Shown: positions 1 to 9,813, counted from the first letter of the stretch. The stretch is 64,000 nt of DNA from Alphaproteobacteria bacterium GWF2_58_20 (GCA_001768735.1 MEMB01000002.1:882624-946623), one strand, 5' to 3'. Notes: generated by a model not told the origin, from the letters alone. Program-made: numbers and translations.

Positions 1-112
1 TGAAGGGCGCGTCCGGGCCTCCTCCTTGCGAAAACTTGGTGAAATTGTGGAAAAACATCCGGTCGAGGCGGTTTCCATCCTCCGCTCCTGGGTTTCCCAG
101 GAAAACTCGTGA
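1..112 (+). CDS. fliF: FliF, MS-ring protein, 3' end only
   Basis: The reading frame enters from the left edge and stops at TGA 110-112. The last residues read as a helical segment containing EIVEKHP, then SILRSW, ending SQENS. This is the typical C-terminal FliG-binding tail of FliF (a xHPxxAxxIIRxW-like pattern). FliF forms the membrane MS ring of the flagellar basal body. The following gene is fliG, 11 bases downstream, so the fliF-fliG order supports the call. Only 36 codons are visible, so nothing can be said about the rest of the protein. Confidence 0.8.
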   Translation, partial: EGRVRASSLRKLGEIVEKHPVEAVSILRSWVSQENS

Positions 113-123
113 GGACCTGATCC

Positions 124-1143
124 ATGACCATGCGTGTCCGTGACGATTACCGCAGCCTTTCCGGCCATGAAAAAGCCGCCATCATCATGCTGGCGATTGG
201 CGAGGAAAATGCCGTCCGCCTTTTCCAGCACATGGACGAGGACGAGATCAAGGACCTCTCACAAACCATGGCCAACCTCGGTACCATCGGTTCCACCGTG
301 GTTGAGCGGCTGCTGGTCGAGTTCGCCTCACAGATGTCATCCACCGGCTCCCTTGTCGGCACTTTTGAAAGCACGGAACGCCTCCTGCTCAAGGTCCTGC
401 AGAAGGATCGCGTGGATTCCATCATGGAAGACATCCGTGGCCCCGCCGGGCGCACCATGTGGGACAAACTGGGCAACGTGAATGAGGTTGTTCTTGCCAA
501 CTACCTCAAGAACGAATATCCGCAAACCGTTGCCGTTGTCCTGTCCAAGATCCGCGCTGACCACGCAGCCCGCGTTCTCGCCCAGCTTCCTGAAGGCTTT
601 GCCATGGAAGTTGTCTTGCGCATGCTGCGCATGGAAGCTGTGCAGAAAGAAGTTCTTGAAGACGTGGAGCGCACCCTGCGCAACGAATTCATGTCCAATC
701 TCGCCCGCACAAGCCGACGCGATGCCCATGAAATGATGGCCGAAATCTTCAACAGCTTTGATCGCCAGACCGAAAGCCGTTTCCTGAACACGCTTGAAGA
801 ACGCAACCATGATGCCGCCGAAAAGATCAAGGCCCTCATGTTTACCTTTGAAGACCTCGGCAAACTCGACACAACCGGCATTCAGGTCCTGCTGCGCACG
901 ATTGAGAAGGAAAAGGTCACCGTTGCCCTCAAGGGTGCCAGCGACATCCTCAAGAACATGTTCTTTGGCAACATGTCGGAACGTGCCGCCAAGCTCATGC
1001 GTGAAGACATGGCCGCCATGGGGCCGGTGCGCCTGCGCGATGTGGACGAGGCACAACAGGCCCTTGTCCAGGCTGCCAAGGACTTGGCTGCCAAGGGCGA
1101 AATCATCATTGCCGACGGCAAGGAAGAGCAGCTGGTGTATTGA
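124..1143 (+). CDS. fliG: FliG, flagellar motor switch protein
   Basis: At 339 aa this is full length for FliG, the rotor protein that couples the MS ring to the C-ring and to stator torque. The N-terminal domain covers about residues 10-100 ([12 protein letters not shown]). The middle-domain signature appears as EYPQ at 131-134, where most family members have EHPQ. The C-terminal domain has the torque helix region around 239-271 (MFTFEDL, then [10 protein letters not shown]). The stop overlaps the ATG of fliH in a TGATG arrangement, so the two are probably translationally coupled. Start ATG 124 is used; a second ATG two codons later is possible. Confidence 0.95.
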   Translation: MTMRVRDDYRSLSGHEKAAIIMLAIGEENAVRLFQHMDEDEIKDLSQTMANLGTIGSTVVERLLVEFASQMSSTGSLVGTFESTERLLLKVLQKDRVDSIMEDIRGPAGRTMWDKLGNVNEVVLANYLKNEYPQTVAVVLSKIRADHAARVLAQLPEGFAMEVVLRMLRMEAVQKEVLEDVERTLRNEFMSNLARTSRRDAHEMMAEIFNSFDRQTESRFLNTLEERNHDAAEKIKALMFTFEDLGKLDTTGIQVLLRTIEKEKVTVALKGASDILKNMFFGNMSERAAKLMREDMAAMGPVRLRDVDEAQQALVQAAKDLAAKGEIIIADGKEEQLVY

Positions 1144-1769
1144 TGGCATCCCCGCAGCCCCCACGCCCCTTTACCTTTGATCACCGTGTCTTTGATGACC
1201 AGCTGGTGGTGGACAAGCCACAACCGAAATACACGGAAAACGACCTTACCGCCGCGCAAGCCGAAGCCTTTGCAAAAGGCAGGGATGAAGGCCTGCGGGA
1301 AGAACGCGAAGGACAGACCCGGAAGGCCTGCGACCTTCTTGTCCGCCTGCTGGCCGAAAACACACGCCTTGAACAAGGCATTGCCGAACAGGCAACACGG
1401 CTGGTGGGAGATGCCGGGGAGCTTGCGCGCCGCATTCTTGCAAAGCTCATGCCCATGGCCACGGCCCGGGGGGGGCTGGAAGAAATTGAATCCCTCATTG
1501 CCAGCACCCTTCTTGAGCAGCATACGGCGCCGCGCATCAGCATCCATGTTGCCCCCGCCATGCAGGCCACCGTCAATGAACTGGTGGAGCGCCTGCGCAA
1601 GGATACGGCCTTTGAGGGAAAACTGGCCATCCTGTCTGACGAAACCTTTGGTGAAAGCGACTGCCGCCTGGAATGGGCCACCGGCGGCGCCGAACGAATG
1701 CTTGACAAGATCTGGAACGACATCAATACCTGCATTTCAAAAGCCACCCCGCAAGGAGAACCCTCATGA
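1143..1769 (+). CDS. fliH: FliH-like flagellar export regulator (FlbE)
   Basis: A 208-aa protein between fliG and fliN, the position held by fliH (flbE in Caulobacter). FliH binds the export ATPase FliI and links it to the C-ring. Residues about 45-110 are charged and helical (AQAEAFAKGRDEGLREE-type), as expected for its coiled coil. The C-terminal half resembles the FliH/V-ATPase E-subunit-like region. The call rests more on position and composition than on strict motifs. ATG 1143 overlaps the fliG stop; a TTG one codon earlier is unnecessary. Confidence 0.8.
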   Translation: MASPQPPRPFTFDHRVFDDQLVVDKPQPKYTENDLTAAQAEAFAKGRDEGLREEREGQTRKACDLLVRLLAENTRLEQGIAEQATRLVGDAGELARRILAKLMPMATARGGLEEIESLIASTLLEQHTAPRISIHVAPAMQATVNELVERLRKDTAFEGKLAILSDETFGESDCRLEWATGGAERMLDKIWNDINTCISKATPQGEPS

Positions 1770-2107
1770 CCGGCAACGAAAACCTCGATCTCAAGGAACT
1801 GGAAAGCCAGGGCAAGGATGAAACCGAAACATCCAGCCCCCTCATTTCCCCCCTCAATTCCCAGCATGAACTGGATGCGATTTATGACATCCCCGTCCAG
1901 ATCTCCGCTGTGCTTGGCAAGGCCGACATGGCCGTAAGCCAGCTTTTGAAGCTGGGGCGCGGCGCTGTGGTTGAACTTGACCGCAAGGTTGGGGAAGCCA
2001 TTGACATTTACGTCAACAACCGCCTCGTCGCCCGTGGCGAAGTTGTGGTCGTGGATGACCGCCTTGGCGTGACCATGACGGAAATCATCAAATCAGACAG
2101 GACTTGA
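1766..2107 (+). CDS. fliN: FliN, flagellar C-ring switch protein
   Basis: 113 aa with a single SpoA/FliN domain from about residue 40 to the end: [11 protein letters not shown], then [21 protein letters not shown] and [10 protein letters not shown]. FliN forms the lower C-ring and is the docking site for FliH. The first 38 residues are a polar linker. It overlaps fliH by 4 bases (ATGA) and has a strong ribosome site (AAGGAG at 1754-1759). The C-terminal residues (GVTMTEII) match the family end, so the gene is intact. Confidence 0.95.
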   Translation: MTGNENLDLKELESQGKDETETSSPLISPLNSQHELDAIYDIPVQISAVLGKADMAVSQLLKLGRGAVVELDRKVGEAIDIYVNNRLVARGEVVVVDDRLGVTMTEIIKSDRT

Positions 2108-2114
2108 CAACACC

Positions 2115-3464
2115 ATGAGGCTCCTCATCATCGGACAAGCACAAGGCCCCATCAGCGCGGCAGGCCGCATTGCCCACGAACGTGGCGCAAGGGTTGCCTA
2201 TGCATCTGATGCGGCAGGCGCCCTTGCCGCCTTGCGGGCCGGGCATGGCGCCGACCTTGCCATGATGGATGTCGTCCTGGACATTTCCGGTTTCATCTCA
2301 AGCCTCGCCGCCGAACGCATCAATCTTCCCGTAGTCGCCTGCGGCGTGGATGTGGATGCTGGTGCCGCCGTGCGGGCCATCCGGGCGGGCGCCAAGGAAT
2401 TTGTCCCCCTGCCGCCGGATGCCGAACTCATCGCCGCCGTTCTTGAAGCGGTGGCCGCCGAAAACCATGCCGTCATTGGCCGTGATCCGGCCATGATGTC
2501 TGTCATGAAGCTCGCGGGACAAGTTGCCGCAACCGATGCCACCATCCTCATCACGGGAGAATCCGGCACCGGCAAGGAAGTGATGGCGCGATACATCCAT
2601 CTCAACAGCAAACGCGCGTCCGCCCCTTTCATTGCCATCAACTGCGCCGCCATTCCGGAAAACCTTCTGGAATCCGAACTGTTCGGCCACGAAAAAGGTG
2701 CCTTCACAGGGGCAACGGCACGCCGCATCGGCAAATTCGAGGAAGCCAATGGCGGCACCCTCCTGCTGGATGAGGTGAGCGAAATGGCCCCTCTCCTGCA
2801 GGCCAAACTGCTGCGTGCCATCCAGGAACGCGAAATTGAACGCGTGGGGGGATCCGGCCCCGTCAAGATCAACATCCGCCTGCTGGCCACCAGCAACCGG
2901 AACCTTGAGGAAGAAGTCAGGAAAGGCACCTTCCGCGAAGACCTCTATTACCGCCTCAATGTCATCAACCTTTGCCTGCCGCCCCTGCGTGACCGTCCGG
3001 GCGACATCCTGCCGCTGGCCGAACATTTCACCCGCAAATACTGCGAGCTGAATGGTTTTGATCCCAAGGACCTGGAAGATGGCGCCATCGACAAACTGGT
3101 TTCCCATGTCTGGCGTGGCAACATCCGCGAGCTGGAAAACACCATTTACCGGGGCGTTCTTGTTTCTCCGGGCGACAGCATCCCGTCGGAATCCATCATG
3201 ATCCAACAGGGCGCGCCCATGCCAAAACCTTCAGCGCCACAGGCCCAGGCAACCCTTGCTGCCGGCGACCTCGTTGGCCGCACGGTGGCAGATGTCGAGA
3301 GAGACCTCATCATTGGCACCCTCCAGCATTGCTTTGGCAACCGCACCCATGCCGCCAACATTCTTGGCATTTCCATCCGCACCCTGCGCAACAAGCTCAA
3401 GGCATATACGGAAGAAGGCCTTGAGGTTCCCCAGCCCGGCGAAGGCGCGGAGGCCAGCGCCTAA
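2115..3464 (+). CDS. flbD: FlbD, sigma-54-dependent flagellar activator
   Basis: 449 aa. Residues 1-110 form a degenerate receiver domain. The acidic pair that normally follows the first strand is replaced by Gly7-Gln8, although an Asp remains at 52. The AAA+ domain follows, with Walker A GESGTGKE at 148-155, the sigma-54 contact GAFTGA at 195-200 and Walker B TLLLDE at 215-220. A Fis-type helix-turn-helix closes the protein ([20 protein letters not shown]). FlbD activates late flagellar genes and represses fliF in Caulobacter; its activity there is gated by FliX, which is not in this window. It sits between fliN and flhA. Confidence 0.93.
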   Translation: MRLLIIGQAQGPISAAGRIAHERGARVAYASDAAGALAALRAGHGADLAMMDVVLDISGFISSLAAERINLPVVACGVDVDAGAAVRAIRAGAKEFVPLPPDAELIAAVLEAVAAENHAVIGRDPAMMSVMKLAGQVAATDATILITGESGTGKEVMARYIHLNSKRASAPFIAINCAAIPENLLESELFGHEKGAFTGATARRIGKFEEANGGTLLLDEVSEMAPLLQAKLLRAIQEREIERVGGSGPVKINIRLLATSNRNLEEEVRKGTFREDLYYRLNVINLCLPPLRDRPGDILPLAEHFTRKYCELNGFDPKDLEDGAIDKLVSHVWRGNIRELENTIYRGVLVSPGDSIPSESIMIQQGAPMPKPSAPQAQATLAAGDLVGRTVADVERDLIIGTLQHCFGNRTHAANILGISIRTLRNKLKAYTEEGLEVPQPGEGAEASA

Positions 3465-5543
3465 ATGACGGCTTCTGCAGGACAACAGGCCATGAACATG
3501 ATGCGCCGAAGCGATATTGTCCTCGCTCTCGGCGTCATTGCCATTCTTGTCATCCTCATCCTGCCCATGCCCCGCTTCCTGCTGGACATGAGCCTTGCCA
3601 TTTCCATGACCCTGTCCGTCATCATCCTGATGACATCCCTGTTCATCCGCCGCCCGCTGGAATTCACCTCCTTCCCCACCATCCTGCTGATCTCCACCAT
3701 CCTGCGCCTGGCCCTGAACCTCGCTTCCACCCGCCTCATCCTCGCGGGCGGCCACACCGGCCCGGAGGCCGCCGGCCGCGTGATTGCCGCCTTTGGGCAT
3801 TTTGTCATGGGCGGAAATTTCATCATTGGCATCGTCGTTTTCTCCATTCTTGTCCTTGTCAATTTCATTGTCATCACCAAGGGATCCAGCCGCATTGCCG
3901 AAGTGGCGGCACGCTTCAGCCTGGATGCCATGCCCGGCAAGCAGATGGCCATCGACGCCGACCTGTCTTCCGGTCTCATCAATGAAGATTCCGCCCGCCT
4001 GCGCCGGCGCGAACTCGAAGAGGAAAGCACCTTCTTCGGCGCCATGGACGGTGCCGCGAAATTCGTGCGCGGCGATGCCGTAGCCGGACTGCTCATCACC
4101 TTCATCAACATCATTGGCGGCATCATCATCGGCACCGCCCAGCAAAACCTTTCGCTGGCCGAAGCCGCGCAAAATTATACCCTGCTCACGGTTGGCGATG
4201 GCCTTGTGTCGCAAATTCCCGCCCTCATCGTCTCAACCGCCGCCGGACTGCTGGTCTCCAAGGCAGGCATCACCGGAAGCACCGATGCCGCGCTGTTTGG
4301 CCAGATGAGCCGTTATCCCACCGCTCTTGGCCTGTCCGGAACCCTGCTCATTGTCATGGGGCTACTGCCCGGCCTTCCCCTTCTGCCTTTCCTGGCACTG
4401 GGTGGAACCCTGGCCTACACGGCCAACCAGATCCCGAAAATCCGGGCCCGCGCCGAAGCCTCCGAAAAAGCGGCAGCAACCGCAGAAGCCGCAGCAAAAC
4501 CAACAGCTGACGCGCCCATTTCCCAAGCCCTGGCCATGGATCATGTCCGGGTGGAAATCGGTTACGGCCTTTTGTCCCTGGCCAGTGGCGACATCGGCCA
4601 GCGCCTCACCGACCAGATCAAGGCCCTGCGGCGGCAAATGGCCTCCGACATGGGATTCATCCTGCCCTCTGTCCGCATTCAGGATAACCTTCAGCTCCCG
4701 GCCACCAGCTATGTCATTCGCATCAAGGAGATTGAAGCGGCACGCGGCAACCTCCAGCCTGGCCTCCTCCTCTGCATGGACGGGCAGGGGGCGACCGTTT
4801 CCATTCCCGGGGAACAGGTGCGGGAACCCACTTTTGGCCTGCCCGCAACCTGGATCGCCCCGGCATCCAAGGAAGAAGCCCAGTTCAAGGGTTATACCGT
4901 AGTGGATCCCTCCACGGTTCTGGTTACCCACCTGACCGAAATCATCAGGGACAACATGCCCGACCTGCTGTCCTATGCCGAAACGCAGAAACTCCTTGAT
5001 GAAATCGCGCCCGGTTATGGCAAGCTGGTTTCCGACATCATTCCTTCACAAATCACTGTGGGCGGCCTGCAGCGCATCCTGCAGAACCTGCTGGCCGAGC
5101 GTGTTTCCATCCGCGACCTGCCCACCATCCTTGAAGGCGTGGCGGAAGCTTGCGCCATCACCCGCAGCATTTCGGCCATCACGGAACATGTCCGGGCGCG
5201 CCTCGCGCGCCAGTTGTGTGAAGCGGGGACATCTACCGGAGGCGTCCTGCCGCTTCTGACCCTGTCCCCCACATGGGAACAGGCTTTTGCCGAATCCCTC
5301 GTGGGCGAAGGCGAAAACCGACAGCTGGCCATGCCGCCGACACAACTTCAGCAATTCATAACTTCTGTCAGGCAATCTTTTGAATCACAGGCAAAGGCTG
5401 GCGAATCTCCTGTTTTGCTCACCAGCCCTTCCATTCGTCCTTTTGTGCGATCAATTGTTGAAAGATTTCGTCCGCAAACTGTAGTAATGTCGCAGAATGA
5501 GATTCATCCCAAGGCACGAATCAAAACCATGGGGCAGATATGA
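3465..5543 (+). CDS. flhA: FlhA, flagellar type III export gate
   Basis: 692 aa, normal for FlhA. The N-terminal half is hydrophobic, with about eight membrane segments beginning DIVLALGVIAILVILILP. It contains the conserved cytoplasmic loop (GSSRIAEVAARFSLDAMPGKQM, then DADLSSGLI), the FHIPEP-family signature region. The C-terminal cytosolic domain from about residue 350 docks export chaperones. ATG 3465 follows directly on the flbD stop with only a distant GGAGG; an ATG ten codons later is an alternative. The 3' end overlaps flhF by 4 bases. Confidence 0.96.
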   Translation: MTASAGQQAMNMMRRSDIVLALGVIAILVILILPMPRFLLDMSLAISMTLSVIILMTSLFIRRPLEFTSFPTILLISTILRLALNLASTRLILAGGHTGPEAAGRVIAAFGHFVMGGNFIIGIVVFSILVLVNFIVITKGSSRIAEVAARFSLDAMPGKQMAIDADLSSGLINEDSARLRRRELEEESTFFGAMDGAAKFVRGDAVAGLLITFINIIGGIIIGTAQQNLSLAEAAQNYTLLTVGDGLVSQIPALIVSTAAGLLVSKAGITGSTDAALFGQMSRYPTALGLSGTLLIVMGLLPGLPLLPFLALGGTLAYTANQIPKIRARAEASEKAAATAEAAAKPTADAPISQALAMDHVRVEIGYGLLSLASGDIGQRLTDQIKALRRQMASDMGFILPSVRIQDNLQLPATSYVIRIKEIEAARGNLQPGLLLCMDGQGATVSIPGEQVREPTFGLPATWIAPASKEEAQFKGYTVVDPSTVLVTHLTEIIRDNMPDLLSYAETQKLLDEIAPGYGKLVSDIIPSQITVGGLQRILQNLLAERVSIRDLPTILEGVAEACAITRSISAITEHVRARLARQLCEAGTSTGGVLPLLTLSPTWEQAFAESLVGEGENRQLAMPPTQLQQFITSVRQSFESQAKAGESPVLLTSPSIRPFVRSIVERFRPQTVVMSQNEIHPKARIKTMGQI

Positions 5544-6538
5544 GACTTAAAACATTTCACGCATCCTCGATGGTCGAGGCCATGCGACAGGTTCGGGAAG
5601 CACTGGGCGATGATGCCATCATCGTCTCCTCCCGCACGGAAAATGGCGGATCGGTTGTCCGCCTGACCGCCGCGATAGACGAGGATGAACATATGGACCG
5701 TGCTGCACACCAGCCGTCCGAAACCCAGAAAGACGCCCCCTTTTCCAAACCGACCTCCATTCCGGATGCCGGGGAGGAACTCATCGAAATCCTGCTGCGT
5801 CACGGTACACCGGCTGCTGTCACCGAACGTTTCCTTTCCGCTGCGGCCCCCATGGCTGGCACAGAAAACTCGATGGAAGAACGCCTGGCTGCCATCCTGT
5901 CCGATGTCCTTTCCTTCAAGCCGCTTCCGCGTGGTCCATCGCCACGCCCCCTTGTTTTCACGGGCCTTCCGGGCGCCGGAAAAACTCTTTCCATTGCCCG
6001 TTTTGCCACCCAAGCGGTCATGGCTGGCCTCAAACCCGCCGTCATCAGCGCCGACACCATCCGCGCCGGCGGCACCGAACAGCTGGAAGCCTTCACCCGC
6101 ATTCTCAAAATCAAGCTCATGACCATTGAGGATCCGGATGCCCTTGAAGATGCCCTTGCCGCCATTCCTGCGGCAGACCTCTTCCTCATAGACACCCCGG
6201 GCATCAACCCCTTCAATGCCGATGAACGCCTCATGCTGCGCAAGCTCCTGTCCCTGCCCGGGTGCGATGGCATCCTTGTCATGCCGGGAAGCGGCGACCC
6301 CATAGAAGCCGCTGAAAATGCCCAGACCTTTCTGGATCTTGGCGTCTCGCGCATCATGCCGACCCGACTTGACATTTCCCGCAGGTTCGGCGCCCTTCTG
6401 GCCGCAACGGAAACAACTAGGCTTCCGCTTTGCGATGCCAGCGCAAGCCCAAAAGTCACCGATCCCTTTATTGAAACCACTCCCAAATATCTCGCTGGCC
6501 TGCTGGCCGCAGGTTCCCCGTTAGAGGTGTCACCATGA
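5540..6538 (+). CDS. flhF: FlhF, SRP-family GTPase for flagellar placement
   Basis: 332 aa. It starts with the FlhF-type module (MRLKTFHASSMVEAMRQVRE), then has a variable linker and an SRP-like GTPase domain. The P-loop is GLPGAGKT at 142-149, followed by ISADTIRAGGTEQL and the G3 motif IDTPG. FlhF recruits early flagellar components to the pole and works with FlhG, the next gene, which it overlaps by 4 bases. At 332 aa it is slightly shorter than many homologues because the linker is short. Confidence 0.92.
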   Translation: MRLKTFHASSMVEAMRQVREALGDDAIIVSSRTENGGSVVRLTAAIDEDEHMDRAAHQPSETQKDAPFSKPTSIPDAGEELIEILLRHGTPAAVTERFLSAAAPMAGTENSMEERLAAILSDVLSFKPLPRGPSPRPLVFTGLPGAGKTLSIARFATQAVMAGLKPAVISADTIRAGGTEQLEAFTRILKIKLMTIEDPDALEDALAAIPAADLFLIDTPGINPFNADERLMLRKLLSLPGCDGILVMPGSGDPIEAAENAQTFLDLGVSRIMPTRLDISRRFGALLAATETTRLPLCDASASPKVTDPFIETTPKYLAGLLAAGSPLEVSP

Positions 6539-7305
6539 ACGATTCGCACCAGCCGAACATTCCGGCGCCCCGCAACATCATCGCCATTGCCAGTGGCAAA
6601 GGCGGTGTCGGAAAAACCTGTTTCTCCATCAGCCTGTGCCATGCCCTCGCGCGCAAAGGCAAACGCGTCCTCCTGTTTGATGGAGACTTGGGTCTGGCCA
6701 ATGTGGACGTCCAGCTGGGCTTGTCCCCAAAACTTGACCTGACCTCCGTGATTGAGGGCCATGCCACCCTGAAGGGCGCCATTACCCGTTTTGACGAAGG
6801 CAATTTTGACATCATTGCCGGACGTTCGGGCACGGGCAGCCTGGCCTCCCTTCCCGCCCCCCTGCTCTCCAACCTGCGCATGCAGCTTGCCGACCTGTCC
6901 CCCGCCTACGACCGCGTGGTACTGGATCTTGGCGCCGGCATCAACCGCACCGTCCAGCAGCTGGCCGCATCGGCCGGAACCACCATAGTCATCACCACGG
7001 ATGAACCAACCGCACTGACCGACGCCTATGCTTTCATCAAACTCAACCACACCGTGATCGGAGCGGAAAACATCTCTGTCGTCGTCAACATGGCCCCCAG
7101 CACCCGCGAAGGCCTGCATACCTACGAAACCCTTCTCAAGGCCTGCCAGAACTTCCTGCACATCTCCCCCATCCTGGCCGGGGTTGTGCGTCGGGACAGC
7201 CGCGTACGCGATGCCATCCGCAACCAGAGCCCGCTCTTTATCCGCTATCCGGCTTGTGATGCAGCCGCCGACATTGAGAATGTCGCCGCAAAACTCCTCG
7301 CCTGA
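6535..7305 (+). CDS. flhG: FlhG (YlxH/FleN), MinD-like ATPase
   Basis: 256 aa P-loop ATPase with the deviant Walker A GKGGVGKT at residues 21-28. The switch regions are DGDLGLANVDVQLG and VVLDLGAG. FlhG restrains flagellar number through FlhF. Gene order and the MinD/ParA-like core identify it. A clear C-terminal amphipathic membrane helix is not obvious, so membrane recruitment may be weak or partner-driven. It overlaps flhF by 4 bases. Confidence 0.92.
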   Translation: MNDSHQPNIPAPRNIIAIASGKGGVGKTCFSISLCHALARKGKRVLLFDGDLGLANVDVQLGLSPKLDLTSVIEGHATLKGAITRFDEGNFDIIAGRSGTGSLASLPAPLLSNLRMQLADLSPAYDRVVLDLGAGINRTVQQLAASAGTTIVITTDEPTALTDAYAFIKLNHTVIGAENISVVVNMAPSTREGLHTYETLLKACQNFLHISPILAGVVRRDSRVRDAIRNQSPLFIRYPACDAAADIENVAAKLLA

Positions 7306-7318
7306 AATCCGGTTTCGC

Positions 7319-7846
7319 ATGAGTGTCAGCCTGCCCCCCATCAAGTCGTTCCAGCAGCAGCCCCAGGCAGGCGGTGGCGAACCCCCGTTGGGTACAGCCA
7401 TGCTCATGGAGGTTCCTGAGCGGCTGCAAAACATTCCGCACAGCATTACGCTTTCCGCCTATATCATTTCGATTGAAAACGAGGTCACCCGGGCCCGTGT
7501 TTCGGCGGGCGACATCCTCATGCGCAGCTCTGTTTCCCTCCTCAAGGGGAAACCCCTTCTTATCCAGCTGGCTCCCGGAACGCCCCCAACCTTTGCTGTC
7601 CTTTTTGCCATTTCAAGGGTTGGAGCCTCCCATCAGGATTCCCCTCTGGCCCCGCCTTCTTCAAAAGCGGCAGAATCTTCCCCACATACAGGGCAGACAA
7701 CGCCCGGAACGCCAAGTTTTGCCACATCCGGCCTTGGTGCCCTGCTGGAAGTTCAGGAAAACACGCCCCCAGAAACAGAATCTCCCCGGGATGTCCGTCC
7801 CCTGGCTGAAGAACCACAAAAATCAAACCTTGAACTGGACACCTGA
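7319..7846 (+). CDS. Unrecognised protein, last gene of the flagellar operon
   Basis: 175 aa from ATG 7319; an in-frame ATG at 7280 would overlap flhG. Residues about 40-95 look like a small beta domain (ITLSAYIISIENEVTRARVS, then a GKPLLIQLAPG-like stretch). The remainder is Pro/Ser/Thr-rich and probably disordered. The pattern faintly resembles the N-terminal module of FliK-type hook-length proteins, but there is no C-terminal FliK domain, so no function is assigned. No signal peptide is visible. It starts 13 bases after flhG and is followed by a terminator, so it is probably co-transcribed with the flagellar genes. Confidence 0.6.
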   Translation: MSVSLPPIKSFQQQPQAGGGEPPLGTAMLMEVPERLQNIPHSITLSAYIISIENEVTRARVSAGDILMRSSVSLLKGKPLLIQLAPGTPPTFAVLFAISRVGASHQDSPLAPPSSKAAESSPHTGQTTPGTPSFATSGLGALLEVQENTPPETESPRDVRPLAEEPQKSNLELDT

Positions 7847-7852
7847 ACAAAC

Positions 7853-7881
7853 AAAAAGCCAGGCAAATGCCCGGCTTTTTT
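7853..7881. terminator. Bidirectional Rho-independent terminator
   Basis: Inverted repeat AAAAAGCC-A-GGC / GCC-C-GGCTTTTT with an AAAT loop, flanked by A and T runs. It lies between the convergent ends of the flagellar operon (7846) and fliJ (7916), so it can serve both strands. Confidence 0.8.
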
Positions 7882-7915
7882 CTTCATGTCCCTTTGGTCG
7901 GCAGCAAGCATGGGC

Positions 7916-8329
7916 CTAACCCTTGCGGCGGTGGCCTTCGGTGGCAATTTCATCCATCAGCTTGTTTTCTTCACGCAAGGTTTCCATACGGGCTTCCGTA
8001 TCGCGGCTATCCTGCGCCACCTCATATTTCTTGAGTTCCCGGAAGGATTCCCGCAATTCCTCGGCCGCCGTTTCAATGCGTTCAGCCACCTGTGAAATGG
8101 AGGATTCCAGGCTTTTCCGCCGCGCAATGGCCGATGCGACATAAGCGCCAAAGGTAGGGGAGGATTCCATGACGTCCGCGCTTTCCTCGTGCTCGCGGGC
8201 CATATCATCTTCCACATGTTTTTTTTCGGCTTCAAGACGCATGGCCAACTGGTTGAGATCCATCAGGATCCTGCGTTTTTCATCCAGCTCCCAACGCCTC
8301 AGCCTGATCAGGGATTTCAGGTCGCTCAT
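7916..8329 (-). CDS. fliJ: FliJ, flagellar export chaperone-escort protein
   Basis: 137 aa, almost entirely helical and charged ([20 protein letters not shown] at the start), as expected for the two-helix FliJ coiled coil. FliJ sits in the FliI hexamer like a rotary shaft. Residues about 35-110 form the second long coil, with EEKK-rich heptads. It overlaps the fliI stop by 4 bases, the usual fliI-fliJ pair. Its similarity is compositional rather than by strict motif, but the neighbourhood is decisive. Confidence 0.88.
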   Translation of the reverse strand: MSDLKSLIRLRRWELDEKRRILMDLNQLAMRLEAEKKHVEDDMAREHEESADVMESSPTFGAYVASAIARRKSLESSISQVAERIETAAEELRESFRELKKYEVAQDSRDTEARMETLREENKLMDEIATEGHRRKG

Positions 8330-9675
8330 TCCGCTTTCATATCCAGTATGGCAGCCAGCGAATCATACCCTTCGCCAAGGCGCGCGCATTCATTTTTACG
8401 CTGTTTGAGAAATGTTTCAAGGGCGGGATAAAGTTCAATCGCTTCATCCACCTTTTCATCACTGCCGCGCTTGTAAGCGCCAAGACGGATCAGTTCCGCC
8501 ATATCCTCATAAAGGGCAATGATTTCACGGGCCCGCGCCACCAGTGCATTCTGGGCATCCGTATTGCAACCCGGCATGGTTCGCGACACGCTGCGCAGAA
8601 GGTTGATGGCTGGATGGCGCCCACGCTCGCCAATGGCGCGTTCCAGCACGATATGCCCATCGAGGATGCCGCGCACGGCATCGGCAATAGGCTCGTTATG
8701 GTCATCACCATCCACCAGGATGGAAAAAAGGCCCGTAATGCGTCCCTGTCCCTTTTTGCCAGGGCCCGCCCGCTCCAGCAGGCGCGCAAGCTCTGCAAAG
8801 GTGGTGGGAGGATACCCCTTGCTGGTTGGCGGTTCGCCAGCGGAAAGACCTATTTCACGCTGGGCCATGGCAAAGCGGGTTACACTGTCAATCATGCACA
8901 GGACATTACTGCCCTCATCACGGAAATGTTCCGCAAGACTGAGGGTCATGTAAGCGGCCTGCCGACGCATCAGCGGCGCTTCATCGGATGTGGCCACCAC
9001 CACCACGCTGCGGGCAAGGCCTTCCGGGCCAAGATCGTCCTCAAGGAATTCCTGCACCTCGCGGCCACGTTCTCCCACAAGGCCAATCACGCTCACATCC
9101 GATGACGTATAACGTGCCAGCATGGCCAAAAGGGTGGATTTTCCGACCCCGGAACCCGCAAAGATCCCCATGCGCTGGCCTTCACAGCAGGTCAGGAAGG
9201 TATTGAGCGAACGCACCCCCAGATCCAGCTTGCCACCAATCCGCTGGCGTTCATGGGCCGAAGGCGGACGATTGCGCAGGGGAACGCCTGTTGCCCCCAT
9301 GGGAAGGGGGCCCTTTCCATCCATCGGTTCACCAAAAGCATTAACCACACGCCCCAGCCAGCCATCCGATGGATAAACCATAGGCTGGCTTTCCATGGCT
9401 TCGGCGCGATTCCCAAGCCCAACCCCCTCAAGAGGAACAAAAGGCATGAGCAGGGTTCGGCCATTCCGGAACCCCACAACCTCGCAAGGGAGCCGTTCAC
9501 CGCCATATCCCAGAATGTCGCAACGCCCTCCAACCGCAAGGCGGCGTTCAAGCCCGGCCACTTCCACCAGCATGCCCTGAACCGCAGAAACCCGCCCGAA
9601 ATGACGGACTGTCTGGATATTTTCTATATTGCGGAACAAATCGCTATCGGATATGGACACAAAATCCCCATTCAT
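8326..9675 (-). CDS. fliI: FliI, flagellar export ATPase
   Basis: 449 aa from ATG 9675. A longer frame reaches 9750, but its extra 25 residues lack a ribosome site and do not look like FliI, which normally begins close to [20 protein letters not shown]. The F1-beta-like ATPase core has Walker A GSGVGKST at 174-181, then [14 protein letters not shown] and a Walker B region ending [10 protein letters not shown]. The [17 protein letters not shown] stretch is typical of the family. FliI energises export of flagellar subunits. The chosen start lies inside a cluster of TTAA motifs that may be CtrA-bound. Confidence 0.94.
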   Translation of the reverse strand: MNGDFVSISDSDLFRNIENIQTVRHFGRVSAVQGMLVEVAGLERRLAVGGRCDILGYGGERLPCEVVGFRNGRTLLMPFVPLEGVGLGNRAEAMESQPMVYPSDGWLGRVVNAFGEPMDGKGPLPMGATGVPLRNRPPSAHERQRIGGKLDLGVRSLNTFLTCCEGQRMGIFAGSGVGKSTLLAMLARYTSSDVSVIGLVGERGREVQEFLEDDLGPEGLARSVVVVATSDEAPLMRRQAAYMTLSLAEHFRDEGSNVLCMIDSVTRFAMAQREIGLSAGEPPTSKGYPPTTFAELARLLERAGPGKKGQGRITGLFSILVDGDDHNEPIADAVRGILDGHIVLERAIGERGRHPAINLLRSVSRTMPGCNTDAQNALVARAREIIALYEDMAELIRLGAYKRGSDEKVDEAIELYPALETFLKQRKNECARLGEGYDSLAAILDMKAE

Positions 9676-9753
9676 TAACTTTTTCGTTAACCTTTGTATG
9701 GTTAATATCGCAATGTTCGTTAATTCGTGGTAAAAAAATTCACCACCCATTAA
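9675..9753. promoter_or_regulatory. TTAA cluster, candidate CtrA binding region
   Basis: Five TTAA tetramers begin at 9675, 9687, 9702, 9720 and 9750 in a GC-rich genome. Positions 9687-9705 form a clean inverted repeat, TTAACC-N7-GGTTAA, close to the known CtrA half-site spacing. The TTAA pair at 9675 and 9687 is separated by 8 bases rather than the canonical 7. The region lies between divergent fliI and ctrA, both known CtrA targets in Caulobacter, so autoregulation is a reasonable inference. Confidence 0.5.
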
Positions 9754-9813
9754 CGTTTGTCGTCTTTATACACTAACAACCAAAAGTTGTGGTATATTTT
9801 AAGGGGATTACAA

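Noticed and set aside
337..1164. A 275-codon open frame on the minus strand across fliG
   Set aside because: It is the antisense shadow of fliG. GC-rich codon use keeps antisense frames open, and there is no ribosome site or protein-like pattern.
3231..4214. A 327-codon minus-strand frame across flbD and flhA
   Set aside because: It spans the ends of two well-supported genes and has the His/Gly/Asp-rich composition typical of antiframes.
5800..7446. A 548-codon minus-strand frame across flhF and flhG
   Set aside because: Both plus-strand genes have intact motifs; the antisense frame has none.
8326..9750. FliI starting at 9750
   Set aside because: The extra 25 residues lack family similarity and a ribosome site and would run through the CtrA-like cluster.
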